Position numbers and translations under genes: made by a program
Notes under the pieces: model-generated
Told to the model about the DNA's origin: nothing
The model's input: only the letters and a program-made list of their open reading frames with translations
Database searches by the model: none
In this document: positions 23,396-32,566 of the stretch, in pieces
How the letters are laid out: each line of letters starts with the position of its first letter
Numbering within the stretch: position 1 is the stretch's first letter
NCBI GenBank assembly: GCA_947597925.1
Contig: CANQFA010000006.1
Span: 1-64,000, forward strand
Direction of reading: 5' to 3'
Source: an uncultured Clostridia bacterium
Lineage (GTDB): Bacteria; Bacillota; Clostridia; Christensenellales; Borkfalkiaceae
DNA: 64,000 nt

Positions 23396-24300
23396 CGGAC
23401 CTTCGTGTGAAGCTCTGCGGGGTGGAGCTCAAAAACCCCGTCATCCCCGCTTCGGGCACCTTCGGCTTCGGGCGGGAATTCGATGAGATCTATGATATCT
23501 CCCTCCTCGGCGCGGTGGCGACGAAGGGGCTCACCCTCCTTCCCCGCCTCGGAAATGCCGTGCCACGCATCGCGGAGAGCCGCGGTGTGATTTTGAACGC
23601 GGTGGGACTGCAAAATCCCGGTGTGGAGGCCTTTATCGAGAAGGACCTCTCGTGGCTCCGCAGCAAGACGCGGGTCGTCGCCAATGTCGCGGGGAGCACC
23701 CTCTCGGACTACGAGAAGATCTGTGCGCGGCTCGACGGCCTCGTCGATTTTCTCGAGCTCAACATCTCCTGTCCCAATGTAAAGTGCGGGGGAATGGCCT
23801 TCGGCATTCGCCCTGAAGACGTGAAAGAGGTCACCCATGTCGCGAAGGAGGCCATCAGAAAGACGCCGCTCATGGTCAAGCTCTCTCCCAATGTCGAGAG
23901 CATTTCCCGCAATGCCCGCGCGGCGGAGGAGGGGGGCGCGGACTGCATCTCCCTCGTCAATACCTTCACGGGCATGGCGGTGGACATCGAGAGGCGGCGG
24001 CCCATCCTCGCCAACAATACGGGCGGCGTGTCGGGTGCGGGCATCCTGCCCATCGCCCTCCGCATGGTCTATGAAGTCGCGCATGCGGTCTCCCTGCCCG
24101 TCGTGGGCATGGGCGGGATCACCTGTGCGGAAGATGCCGTCGCCTTCCTGATGGCGGGTGCGACCGCCGTGCAGGTGGGTACGGCAAACTTTACGAATAC
24201 CCGCGCCTGTCCCGAGATCATAGAGGGACTCGCGGAGTGGTGCGACCGCCACGGCGTACGGGAGGTCTCCGAGCTTACGGGGACGCTGAAAATGAACTGA
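23392..24300 (+). CDS. pyrD: Dihydroorotate dehydrogenase, catalytic subunit (PyrDB type)
   Basis: 302 residues. This FMN enzyme oxidises dihydroorotate to orotate with PyrK as partner. ASGTFGFG near the N-terminus, NISCPNVKCGG with the class 1B catalytic cysteine region, KLSPNV and the phosphate-binding GMGGI...AGATAVQVGTA are intact. It follows pyrK with an ATGA overlap. The pyrK partnership and the sequence type indicate the NAD+-linked 1B class rather than the quinone-linked class 2. Confidence 0.95.
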   Translation: MTDLRVKLCGVELKNPVIPASGTFGFGREFDEIYDISLLGAVATKGLTLLPRLGNAVPRIAESRGVILNAVGLQNPGVEAFIEKDLSWLRSKTRVVANVAGSTLSDYEKICARLDGLVDFLELNISCPNVKCGGMAFGIRPEDVKEVTHVAKEAIRKTPLMVKLSPNVESISRNARAAEEGGADCISLVNTFTGMAVDIERRRPILANNTGGVSGAGILPIALRMVYEVAHAVSLPVVGMGGITCAEDAVAFLMAGATAVQVGTANFTNTRACPEIIEGLAEWCDRHGVREVSELTGTLKMN

Positions 24301-24312
24301 GGTGTGCAGGTT

Positions 24313-24966
24313 ATGAACTATAAGCAGCAATTTATCAGGTTTATGGTGGAGAGCGGCGTGCTCCTCTTCGGAGAATTTACCCTCAAGAGCGGACGGCATG
24401 CGCCCTACTTCATCAATACGGGAAGATACCGCACGGGGGCGGGGATCGCCGCACTCGGCGAATACTATGCCGCCTGCTATTTAGAGCACAAGGTAGAGGC
24501 AAAGACGCTCATAGGACCCGCCTATAAGGGCATTCCGCTTGCCGTCTCCACCGCCATCGCCCTCTCGAAAAATCACGGTGTGGACCTCGGCTATGCCTTT
24601 GACCGCAAGGAGGCGAAGGACCACGGCGAGGGGGGCATGTTCGTGGGGATGCCTCTCGAAAGGGGGGACAAGGTGTGCATCGTCGAGGATGTCATGACCT
24701 CGGGAAAGGCCCTCCGCGAGATTCTCCCCAAGCTCAGGGCGGAGGCGGAGGTCGAGGTCTCCGCCATGCTCATCTCGGTGGACAGGCAGGAGCGCGGCAC
24801 GGGCGAGAAGTCGGCCGTGCAGGAGGCCTACGAGGAGTTCGGCATTCCCGTCTACTCCATCGTGACGATGGAAGACATCATCGCCGCACTCGAGGAGGGC
24901 ATCATCGAGGGGAAGAAATATCTCCCCCGCATGGTGGCCTACCGCGCAGAGTACGGGGCAAAATAG
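24313..24966 (+). CDS. pyrE: Orotate phosphoribosyltransferase
   Basis: 217 residues. It joins orotate and PRPP to OMP. FTLKSGRHAPYFINTG near the N-terminus, GPAYKGIPLA, and the PRPP loop VCIVEDVMTSGKA (about 121-133) are the expected motifs. I use ATG 24313 because GAGGTG lies 8-13 bases upstream; a GTG at 24304 is in frame but poorly placed. The gene starts 12 bases after pyrD. Confidence 0.94.
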   Translation: MNYKQQFIRFMVESGVLLFGEFTLKSGRHAPYFINTGRYRTGAGIAALGEYYAACYLEHKVEAKTLIGPAYKGIPLAVSTAIALSKNHGVDLGYAFDRKEAKDHGEGGMFVGMPLERGDKVCIVEDVMTSGKALREILPKLRAEAEVEVSAMLISVDRQERGTGEKSAVQEAYEEFGIPVYSIVTMEDIIAALEEGIIEGKKYLPRMVAYRAEYGAK

Positions 24967-24991
24967 CAAAAAAGGGAGGCCTTTTGCTCAG

Positions 24992-25975
24992 ATGAAGCGC
25001 ATATTACTCATCGCGACGGGGGGCACGATCGCGTCGCGGCCCACCGAAAACGGCAGCCTCGCACCCGCCATCAGTACAAAGGAGCTCCTCTCCTTCGTCC
25101 CCGAGATCGCCGAGGTCGCAAAGGTAGACGAGGTGCAGCCCTTCTTCCTCGACAGCACCAATGTGTGCCCCGCGCATTGGCTGGAGATCGCACGCGTCAT
25201 AGAGAGCCGCTATGGAGAATACGACGGCTTCGTCATCACTCACGGCACGGATACCATGGCATATACCGCCGCCGCGCTCTCCTATCTCATACAGGACAGC
25301 CCCAAGCCCGTCGTGCTCACGGGCTCGCAGAAGTCGGTGTGCCTCCGCGATACCGACGCGCGGGAAAATCTCGCCGACGCCTTTGCCTTCTGTGCCGATG
25401 AAAATGCCTCGGGCGTGCATGTCGTCTTTGACGGAAAGGTGATCTTGGGCACGCGCGCAAAGAAGACGCGCACCCGCAGCTACAATGCCTTTTCCAGCGT
25501 GGACTTTCCCGATGTCGCCGTCATGCGGGACGGGAAGCCTTTTTACTACCTGGGGTGCGAAAAACCGCAGGGTCCGCGCTTCTACCGCACCCTTTCGGAC
25601 GGCGTCTTTGCCCTCAAACTCATCCCCGGCATGAGCTCGGATATTTTCGACTATCTCGACAGCCGCACGAGCGCCCTCGTCATCGAGTCCTTCGGTACGG
25701 GCGGACTGCCCGAATACGGCGGTTGGGAGGAGCGCCTCGGCATGTACCTGCAGATGGGCAAGACGGTAGTCTTTACCACGCAGGTGGAGCGGGAGGGGAG
25801 CGCGCTCGACAAATACGAGGTCGGTGCGCGGCTAAGGGGGCTCGGCAGGGTGCTCGAAGCACGCTCCATGACCCTCGAGGCCGCCGTCTGTAAGCTCATG
25901 TGGCTGCTCTCCTTCGCCGCCGACGAAGAGGTGGAGTCCCTCTTCACCATGCCCATCGCGCATGATATTCTGTAA
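24992..25975 (+). CDS. ansA: L-asparaginase (type I, cytoplasmic)
   Basis: 327 residues with no signal peptide, so cytoplasmic. It hydrolyses asparagine to aspartate and ammonia. The two catalytic threonine motifs are ATGGTIAS (Thr12) and ITHGTDTMAYT (Thr86-Asp87). It starts 25 bases after pyrE behind AAGGGAGG and shows no promoter of its own, so it is probably the last gene of the pyr operon. That placement would link asparagine breakdown to supply of aspartate for PyrB and of ammonia. Confidence 0.92.
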   Translation: MKRILLIATGGTIASRPTENGSLAPAISTKELLSFVPEIAEVAKVDEVQPFFLDSTNVCPAHWLEIARVIESRYGEYDGFVITHGTDTMAYTAAALSYLIQDSPKPVVLTGSQKSVCLRDTDARENLADAFAFCADENASGVHVVFDGKVILGTRAKKTRTRSYNAFSSVDFPDVAVMRDGKPFYYLGCEKPQGPRFYRTLSDGVFALKLIPGMSSDIFDYLDSRTSALVIESFGTGGLPEYGGWEERLGMYLQMGKTVVFTTQVEREGSALDKYEVGARLRGLGRVLEARSMTLEAAVCKLMWLLSFAADEEVESLFTMPIAHDIL

Positions 25976-26002
25976 AATTTTCGGCCAATCTTGCCGCGCG
26001 TC

Positions 26003-26031
26003 TTGCAATTTGTCTCGGAATATGGTATGAT
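26003..26031 (+). promoter_or_regulatory. Promoter of uraA-upp
   Basis: TTGCAA (26003-26008), a 17-bp spacer ending TATGG, and TATGAT (26026-26031). A leader of about 90 bases follows with only a small CGGC/GCCG hairpin. I did not recognise a PyrR element or a known riboswitch in it. Confidence 0.75.
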
Positions 26032-26123
26032 AGACGAGAAGATACTCTTTTCGCGCGCGGGAAGCGTTATGAACCTCGGAAAATGCGGCAAAGCCGTAAA
26101 ATAAAACAAAGGAAGGTTTTCCA

Positions 26124-27563
26124 ATGAAGCTCACCTATGGCGTCAAAGACAGACCGAAGTTTCCTCAGCTCCTCCTCTTTGCCCTGCAACAGCTGCTCGC
26201 GATCCTCGCGGCCACCATTGCGGTTCCCGCGGTCGTAGGGCACGGCATGTCGCAGTCGGCGGCACTCTTCGGTGCAGGGGTCGGTACCATCGTCTACCTC
26301 CTCTTCACCAAGTTCAAGAGCCCCGTGTTCCTCGGAAGCTCCTTTGCCTTCCTCGGTTCCATGGCGGCTGCCTTCGCGGGCGGCGTATCTGCCTCCCTCG
26401 GCTACTTTGGCCTCATCCTCGGCGCCCTCTTTGCGGGGCTCGTCTATGTGGTGATTGCCGTCGTCGTCAAGTTCGCGGGCACCAAGTGGATCGATAAGAT
26501 CATGCCCGCCGTCGTCATCGGCCCCACGGTCGCCATCATCGGGCTCTCCCTCGCGGGGAATGCCATCGGCGACCTCATGAAGGGGAGCGTGCTCGACGAA
26601 CTCCAGGTGGCTCCCGTCGCCTCGCCCTATGTCGCGATCATCTGCGGGCTCGTCACCCTCGGCGTCACCGTAGCCTGCTCTGTCTACGGCAAGAAGATGC
26701 TCAAGATGATCCCCTTCATCATCGGCATCCTCGCGGGATACGCCGTCGCCGCCGTCTTCACAGGCATCGGCTGGGCGGCAAACTGTGATGAACTCAAGAT
26801 CATCAACTTCGGGATCTTCGGCCAGCTCACCACCGCCGAGGCATGGTACCCGCACTTCTCCTTCCTCGAGATGTTCGGGGGCGAATTTACCATCGCCGAG
26901 GGCACGGTAGGCGGCTATATCGGCACCATCGCGGTCGCCTATATCCCCGTCGCCTTCGTCGTCTTCGCCGAGCACCTCGCAGACCACAAGAATATCTCCT
27001 CCATCATCGAGACCGACCTTCTGACCGATCCCGGCCTCTCGCGGACCCTCCTCGGCGACGGCATCGGCTCCATCGCGGGCGCCTTCTTCGGAGGATGCCC
27101 CAATACGACCTACGGTGAGTCGGTGGGCTGCGTCGCCATCTCGGGCAATGCCTCCGTCGCCACCATCTTCGTCACGGCGATCATGGCGATCCTCGCCTCC
27201 TTCCTCGCACCCTTCGTGCTCTTCCTCGCCTCCATCCCCAGCTGCGTGATGGGCGGCGTTTGCATCGCACTCTATGGATTTATCGCCGTCTCCGGTCTCA
27301 AGATGATCCAAAAGGTCGACCTCGAGGACAACCGCAATCTCTTCGTCGTCTCCGTCATCCTCATCGCGGGCGTGGGCGGCATGTCCATCTCCTTCGGTCA
27401 GGTCACCATCACCGAGGTCGCCTGCGCGCTCATCCTCGGCATCCTCGTCAACCTGCTCGTCAATATCAGAAAGCCCGCGGCGCCCGCCGAGGCCGCGCCC
27501 GAAGATACGCCCGCTCCCGCCCTCGAAGAGGCCGCCGCAGCGGAAGAGCCCAAGGAGGAATGA
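26124..27563 (+). CDS. uraA: Uracil/xanthine permease family (UraA-like)
   Basis: A 479-residue NCS2-family (nucleobase-cation symporter) transporter with about 14 hydrophobic segments. Recognisable parts are QQLLAILAATIAVPAVVG at the start, GPTVAIIGLSLAGNA, the conserved VVFAEHLADHKNIS and GCPNTTYGES. The last 30 residues are an unusual Ala/Pro/Glu-rich cytoplasmic tail. It is followed by upp with only 2 bases between, and together they import uracil and convert it to UMP. AAGGAAGG precedes the ATG. Confidence 0.93.
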   Translation: MKLTYGVKDRPKFPQLLLFALQQLLAILAATIAVPAVVGHGMSQSAALFGAGVGTIVYLLFTKFKSPVFLGSSFAFLGSMAAAFAGGVSASLGYFGLILGALFAGLVYVVIAVVVKFAGTKWIDKIMPAVVIGPTVAIIGLSLAGNAIGDLMKGSVLDELQVAPVASPYVAIICGLVTLGVTVACSVYGKKMLKMIPFIIGILAGYAVAAVFTGIGWAANCDELKIINFGIFGQLTTAEAWYPHFSFLEMFGGEFTIAEGTVGGYIGTIAVAYIPVAFVVFAEHLADHKNISSIIETDLLTDPGLSRTLLGDGIGSIAGAFFGGCPNTTYGESVGCVAISGNASVATIFVTAIMAILASFLAPFVLFLASIPSCVMGGVCIALYGFIAVSGLKMIQKVDLEDNRNLFVVSVILIAGVGGMSISFGQVTITEVACALILGILVNLLVNIRKPAAPAEAAPEDTPAPALEEAAAAEEPKEE

Positions 27564-27565
27564 CA

Positions 27566-28201
27566 ATGCAGTATCCCAACATCTTTATCTTCGACCATCC
27601 CCTTATCAAGCACAAGATCTCCATTCTGCGCGACAAGAAGACGGGCATGAAGGAGTTCCGCGAACTCATCGAGGAGATCACCACCATCATGACCTACGAG
27701 GCCATGCGCGACGTGGAGCTCGTCCCCGTCGAGGTGGAGACTCCCCTCGAGAAGACGATGCAGTACCGCGTGCCCGAGGAGAGCGTCGCCATCGTGCCCA
27801 TCCTCCGCGCGGGGCTGGGCATGGTCAACGGCGTGCATAAAGTCTTCCCCACGGCGCGGGTGGGACACATCGGCATGTACCGCGACGAAGAAACCCTCCT
27901 GCCGCAGGAGTACTACTGCAAGCTGCCCGAGGGCATTGAGAATAAGACGGTCTTTGTCGTCGATCCCATGCTCGCGACGGGCGGTTCGGCAAGCGACGCC
28001 CTCACGGCGCTCAAGAAGAGGGGAGTAAAGCGCATCAAGATGATGTCCATCATCGCCGCGCCCGCAGGCATCGAGAAGCTCGCAAAGGAGCACCCCGATG
28101 TCCCCGTCTATGTCTCCACGCTCGATCGCTGCCTCAATGAAAACGGCTATATCCTGCCCGGGCTCGGCGACGCGGGCGACCGCCTCTTCGGCACAAAGTA
28201 A
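27566..28201 (+). CDS. upp: Uracil phosphoribosyltransferase
   Basis: 211 residues, the usual length. It makes UMP from uracil and PRPP. HPLIKHKISILRDKKTG near the start, the PRPP loop VVDPMLATGGSASDA and the uracil-binding YILPGLGDAGDRLFGTK at the end are all present. The ATG is chosen for AAGGAGGAATGACA just upstream, overlapping the uraA end. It lies in an operon with the uracil permease and next to the de novo pyr genes. Confidence 0.96.
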   Translation: MQYPNIFIFDHPLIKHKISILRDKKTGMKEFRELIEEITTIMTYEAMRDVELVPVEVETPLEKTMQYRVPEESVAIVPILRAGLGMVNGVHKVFPTARVGHIGMYRDEETLLPQEYYCKLPEGIENKTVFVVDPMLATGGSASDALTALKKRGVKRIKMMSIIAAPAGIEKLAKEHPDVPVYVSTLDRCLNENGYILPGLGDAGDRLFGTK

Positions 28202-28261
28202 AACGTTCGTATCGTAAGCAAGAAAAATACAGCACATTCCCCGACGCGGGAAAATTTTCGC

Positions 28262-31258
28262 ATGGGTGAGAGCATGAGAAACGCAAGGAAACAACTGAAA
28301 ATCGTATTGCTGTCCGTTGCGGCCGTCCTCGTCATCGCCCTGGTCGTCGTCATCGGCGCGGGATATTTCGGCTTCATCGAGCAGCAATCGAGCCACGACG
28401 CCGAGCGCCACCTGAAGGAAGTCTACCTGCAGGTCAACCGCTCCTTCCGCTCCTTCCTCGACCGCAACTGGGGACTCCTCGAGAGCTGTGATGACTATTT
28501 CACCCTCGCGGGGGGCGAGACGGAGAGCAAGGAGACGCTCGAGAAGCAGTTCATCGAGGACAAGAAGGAGTACTGGGGCTTCACCGACTTCTATTTTCTG
28601 AAGCCCGACAAGACCTATTACTCGGTGAAGGACGGCCTCGGGGAGACGCCGCTCAAGAATGCGCCGCAGACCCTCATCGACGACAAGAAACCCGTCATGA
28701 CGCAGGAGAAGATCGGCGGCAAGGACCTGACGATGTTCGCGATCGCGGCAGAGGGGGAGTACGACGGCTTCGCCTACAGTGCCATCGGCATCAGCTATAC
28801 AAATACCGACGTCGCGAATGCACTCAATGCCAATGCCTTCGAAGATGAAAACGGAAAGGGCACGGCGGAGTGCTACATCATTCGTCCCGACGGCAGCGTG
28901 CTCTGCTCTACCGAGATGGGCGGCGGCGCCATGAAGAACTATCTCACCTACCTCGAGAACCTCGTCGACAAGAAGACCATTGACAAAATCAGAGAGGATC
29001 TCACGGACATGGTGAGCCCCGACACGGCGAATGAGGGCGATTACGGCTTTGCGATCAGCGGCGGAAAGGACGGCGAGACGCACTGCTTCATCTATATGCC
29101 CGTCGGCTACGAGGACTACTCTTTGCTCAGCGACGTCCCGCAGACCGCGGTGAGCCAGGGCTTCCTGCTCGCCCAGCGGGCGACGATGCGCGTCTTCCTC
29201 ATCATCTCCTCCATCATCGCCGTGGCCGTCATCGGCTTCTTCATCTACCGCATCTTCGTCCAGATGCGGCAGAGCAAGACGGAGCTTCAGTACCGCGAGC
29301 GCATGTTTGATGTGCTCTCGAGCAGCGTCAACGATATCTTCCTCATGCTCGACCCCGTGAAGGAAAAGGTGGACTATATCAGCCCCAACATCGAGCGGCT
29401 CATCGGCATCAAAGTAAAGACGGCGCGCGAAAATATCCGTGCCATGGCCGCCTGTGCCGTGGACCGCAACATCATCGTCCCCAACAGCGAGCTCAAGGAG
29501 ATCCCTCTCGGTGAGAGCCGCAGCTGGGAGTGCCAATATATGCATCAGGCGACGGGGGAGCGCCGCTGGTATCTCGTGACCATCTACCGCACGGAGATCG
29601 GCGGGGTGGAGAAGTACATCGTCGTCATGTCCGACCGCACCCTCGACAAGGAACTCAACCGCAGGCTGCAGGAGGCACTCGACGCGGCAAAGAGCGCAAA
29701 CGAGGCCAAGAGCAACTTCCTCTCCAATATGTCCCACGATATCCGCACCCCGATGAACGCCATCGTGGGATTTTCCGCCCTCCTCGAGCGCAATGCGGCC
29801 GATGCCGAACTCGTGCGGGAATACACCCGCAAGATCATGGCGTCGAGCCATCACCTGCTCTCCCTCATCAACGACGTGCTCGACATGAGCAAGATCGAGA
29901 GCGGAAAGACCTCCCTGCATGTGGAGCGGTTCAGCCTGCCCGACCTCCTCGAGGAGATCAATATCATCATCATGCCGCAGGCAAAGGCAAAGGGGCAGGA
30001 GTTCACCATAAAGACACAGGGCAATCCGCCCGAAGAGCTCATGGGGGACAGACTGCGCGTCAACCAGATCCTCATCAATCTCCTCTCCAATGCCGTCAAA
30101 TACACCCCCGAGGGCGGGAAGATAGCCTTTACGGTGGGACAGCAGGATTCTTCCGACCAGTTCGTCACCCTCCGCTTCAAGGTGAAGGACAACGGCATCG
30201 GCATGAGCGAGGAGTTCGTGCAGGAGATCTTCCAGCCCTTCAGCCGCGAGAAAAACTCCGTTGTCAACAAGATCCAGGGGACGGGGCTCGGCATGGCGAT
30301 CACAAAGAACCTCGTCGACCTCATGGGCGGGGTCATCAATGTGGAGAGCGCGCCGGGCATGGGGAGCACCTTTACGGTCGACCTCACCTTTGCCCGCGCG
30401 GAAGATGACGCCGAAGACAAGTGGTTTACGAAGCGCATCACCCGCATGCTCGTCGCCGACGACGAAGAGGAGATCTGCCTCAATGTCCGCGAGATGATGC
30501 GGGGCACGGGTATCGACGTGAGCTATGTCACCGACGGCGCAGCCGCCGTAGACGCCGCCGCAAAGGCCCACGCGCACAACTCGGACTTCCACGTCATCCT
30601 CCTCGACTGGAAGATGCCGGGGCTCGACGGCGTGGAGACGGCGCGCAGGATCCGCGAACGGGTGGGGAAGGAAGTGCCCATCCTCGTGCTCACCTCCTAT
30701 GACTGGAGCGAAATCGAGGAAGAGGCGCGCGCCGCGGGCATCGACGCCTTCATGCCCAAGCCCTTCTTCTCCTCCACCTTCTTCCAAACCATCAAGCCCC
30801 TCTTCTGCGGGCCCTCCGAAGAGGAGAAGGCCCCGCCCGCCGAGGGCAGCATGGAGGGCAAGCTCTTCCTCGTCGCCGAGGACAATGAACTCAACTCGGA
30901 GATCCTCACCGAGATGCTCGCCATAGAGGGCGCGAAGTGCGAAGTGGCGCCCAACGGAAAGGCCGCTCTCGAGCTCTTCGAGCGCTCGGAGTCGGGATAT
31001 TACGACATGATCCTCATGGATGTGCAGATGCCCGTCATGAACGGATACGAGGCGACGCGCGCCATCCGTGCCTCTGCCCATCCCGATGCGCAGACCATCC
31101 CCATCGTCGCCATGACGGCGAATACCTTTGCCGAAGATGTCAAGAGCGCGCTCGATGCGGGCATGAATGCCCACCTCGCAAAACCCATCGACATGGACGC
31201 TGTGCGAAAGACCGTCGCACAGTTCCTCGACAAGACCGAAAAAGGAGAAGACCTGTGA
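28262..31258 (+). CDS. Hybrid sensor histidine kinase with two receiver domains
   Basis: 998 residues. Membrane helices at about 14-38 and 310-335 enclose an extracellular sensor region of about 270 residues (Cache-like by size). A PAS-like region follows (about 345-460), then the HisKA motif MSHDIRTPMNAIVGF with His492, a HATPase domain (NAVKYTPEGG, DNGIGM, GTGLGMAI), and receiver domains with Asp782 (LLDWKMPG) and Asp920 (LMDVQMPV). No Hpt domain or output domain is visible. GTGA overlap with the next gene, a binding lipoprotein, suggests the two form one sensing unit. Start choice between ATG 28262 and 28274 is uncertain; neither has a strong ribosome site. Confidence 0.9.
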   Translation: MGESMRNARKQLKIVLLSVAAVLVIALVVVIGAGYFGFIEQQSSHDAERHLKEVYLQVNRSFRSFLDRNWGLLESCDDYFTLAGGETESKETLEKQFIEDKKEYWGFTDFYFLKPDKTYYSVKDGLGETPLKNAPQTLIDDKKPVMTQEKIGGKDLTMFAIAAEGEYDGFAYSAIGISYTNTDVANALNANAFEDENGKGTAECYIIRPDGSVLCSTEMGGGAMKNYLTYLENLVDKKTIDKIREDLTDMVSPDTANEGDYGFAISGGKDGETHCFIYMPVGYEDYSLLSDVPQTAVSQGFLLAQRATMRVFLIISSIIAVAVIGFFIYRIFVQMRQSKTELQYRERMFDVLSSSVNDIFLMLDPVKEKVDYISPNIERLIGIKVKTARENIRAMAACAVDRNIIVPNSELKEIPLGESRSWECQYMHQATGERRWYLVTIYRTEIGGVEKYIVVMSDRTLDKELNRRLQEALDAAKSANEAKSNFLSNMSHDIRTPMNAIVGFSALLERNAADAELVREYTRKIMASSHHLLSLINDVLDMSKIESGKTSLHVERFSLPDLLEEINIIIMPQAKAKGQEFTIKTQGNPPEELMGDRLRVNQILINLLSNAVKYTPEGGKIAFTVGQQDSSDQFVTLRFKVKDNGIGMSEEFVQEIFQPFSREKNSVVNKIQGTGLGMAITKNLVDLMGGVINVESAPGMGSTFTVDLTFARAEDDAEDKWFTKRITRMLVADDEEEICLNVREMMRGTGIDVSYVTDGAAAVDAAAKAHAHNSDFHVILLDWKMPGLDGVETARRIRERVGKEVPILVLTSYDWSEIEEEARAAGIDAFMPKPFFSSTFFQTIKPLFCGPSEEEKAPPAEGSMEGKLFLVAEDNELNSEILTEMLAIEGAKCEVAPNGKAALELFERSESGYYDMILMDVQMPVMNGYEATRAIRASAHPDAQTIPIVAMTANTFAEDVKSALDAGMNAHLAKPIDMDAVRKTVAQFLDKTEKGEDL

Positions 31259-32517
31259 AAAAACTCTGTCTGCCCCTCGCTGCGACCCTCGTAGCCCTCT
31301 CCCTCTGTGCGGGATGCGTCGTTCAGGACGACCCCGCCGCGCTGAAGGTCATGGGAAAGAAGACCGACCTCGAAAAGCCCTACATGACCGAGATCTTCGA
31401 CCACTACAGAGAGACGACAGGCAATGCCTTGGAACTCATTGAGGTGGAAGATGCTTCCTTTGAGACGGAGGCGCTCAGGAGGATGGGCACGGACAAGGCG
31501 CCCGATATCCTCCTCCATTTCCACAATGCCGACCTCATGCGCTTCGACGTGGAGGAGAACTTCGTCTTCCTCAACGACGAGGAGTGGGTGAGCGACCTCA
31601 CCGAGAGCGCGCGGGCGTATTGCACCGATGCGGACGGAAACCTCCTCGGGCTTCCCTTCTGGGAGAGCTCCGTCTCGGGATGCTACTATAATAAGACCCT
31701 GCTCGAGGAGAAGGGTCTGGGCGCCGTGGCGACGCAGGAAGATTTCGACGGCCTGTGCGACACCCTCTTAAAGCTTGGTGTCACGCCCATCCTGTGGGCG
31801 GGGGACGGCTGCTCGTGGATGCCGCAGTTCGGGCTCGACCCCATCTTTGCCGATGACGCCGACCTCCTCGAGAGTCTCAACCGAAATGAAGTGGGCTATG
31901 CGGACATCCCCGCCGTCGCGGACATGGTGGGGTGGATCTCCTCCGCCGCGCAGAAGGGATGGTTCGGCACCGACTATCGCAAGACGGGGTGGGACGGCAT
32001 CTCTCCCGCGCTCGCCTCGGGCAGTGCCGCCATGACCTTCATCTGGGACACCTGGTTCTATACCGACTTCACGGCGGGGAAATATACCATGGACGACTTC
32101 GAACTCATGCCCATCTTCATGAATACGGCAAAAGAGGGGACCTATGAGGGCGGCAATCTCAACATGATGATGGTGAATGCGCACAGCGAGAGAAGGGAGG
32201 AGGCGCTCGAATTCCTCCGCTTCTGCGCGACGCCCGAAAACTACAATGTTGCCTTTCGCGATATCTCTACCGTGAGCGTCTTCCAAGGGCAGACGACGAA
32301 TATCCAGTCGCAGATGGTGACCGATGCCATGGAGTCCATCAGGCGGCTCGAGCGGGTCTCCACCGCGAGCACGAAGATCCTCGGCTACAGCGCCGAAGAC
32401 ACGGTAGACGCCTTAAGCAGGCTCATGCAGGGCCGCCTCGGCACAAAGGAATGCGTGGAGGAGCTCGACAGGGCGCGTCGCGAAAGGGCCAAAAACGCGG
32501 GAGCCGAGGGATTCTGA
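31255..32517 (+). CDS. Extracellular solute-binding lipoprotein (family 1, sugar-type)
   Basis: 420 residues starting at GTG 31255, which overlaps the kinase stop and follows AAAGGAG. The lipoprotein signal ends LCAGC (Cys21). The rest has the periplasmic-binding fold of ABC family 1 sugar-binding proteins (for example GNLLGLPFWESSVSGCYYNK, GSAAMTFIWDTWFY). No permease or ATPase gene is near. Coupled to a hybrid kinase, it more likely delivers a ligand signal to the kinase's outer domain than serves uptake. The ligand is probably a carbohydrate, by family only. Confidence 0.85.
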   Translation: MKKLCLPLAATLVALSLCAGCVVQDDPAALKVMGKKTDLEKPYMTEIFDHYRETTGNALELIEVEDASFETEALRRMGTDKAPDILLHFHNADLMRFDVEENFVFLNDEEWVSDLTESARAYCTDADGNLLGLPFWESSVSGCYYNKTLLEEKGLGAVATQEDFDGLCDTLLKLGVTPILWAGDGCSWMPQFGLDPIFADDADLLESLNRNEVGYADIPAVADMVGWISSAAQKGWFGTDYRKTGWDGISPALASGSAAMTFIWDTWFYTDFTAGKYTMDDFELMPIFMNTAKEGTYEGGNLNMMMVNAHSERREEALEFLRFCATPENYNVAFRDISTVSVFQGQTTNIQSQMVTDAMESIRRLERVSTASTKILGYSAEDTVDALSRLMQGRLGTKECVEELDRARRERAKNAGAEGF

Positions 32518-32541
32518 TCCCATCATAAAAATAAAAAAATA

Positions 32542-32566
32542 CGGGACCGTACGGTCCCGATTTTTT
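32542..32566. terminator. Bidirectional terminator between convergent genes
   Basis: The perfect palindrome CGGGACCG-TA-CGGTCCCG (32542-32559) is flanked by a run of A on the left and T on the right, so it serves the binding-protein gene on plus and the aminopeptidase on minus. The minus gene's TAA lies inside the T run. Confidence 0.9.

Noticed and set aside
26032-26123. A riboswitch or PyrR site in the uraA leader
   Set aside because: Only a small CGGC/GCCG hairpin is visible; no known consensus could be matched.
27398-31174. A minus-strand open frame of over 1,200 codons opposite upp and the hybrid kinase
   Set aside because: It crosses two well-supported plus-strand genes, lacks known motifs and reflects codon bias.
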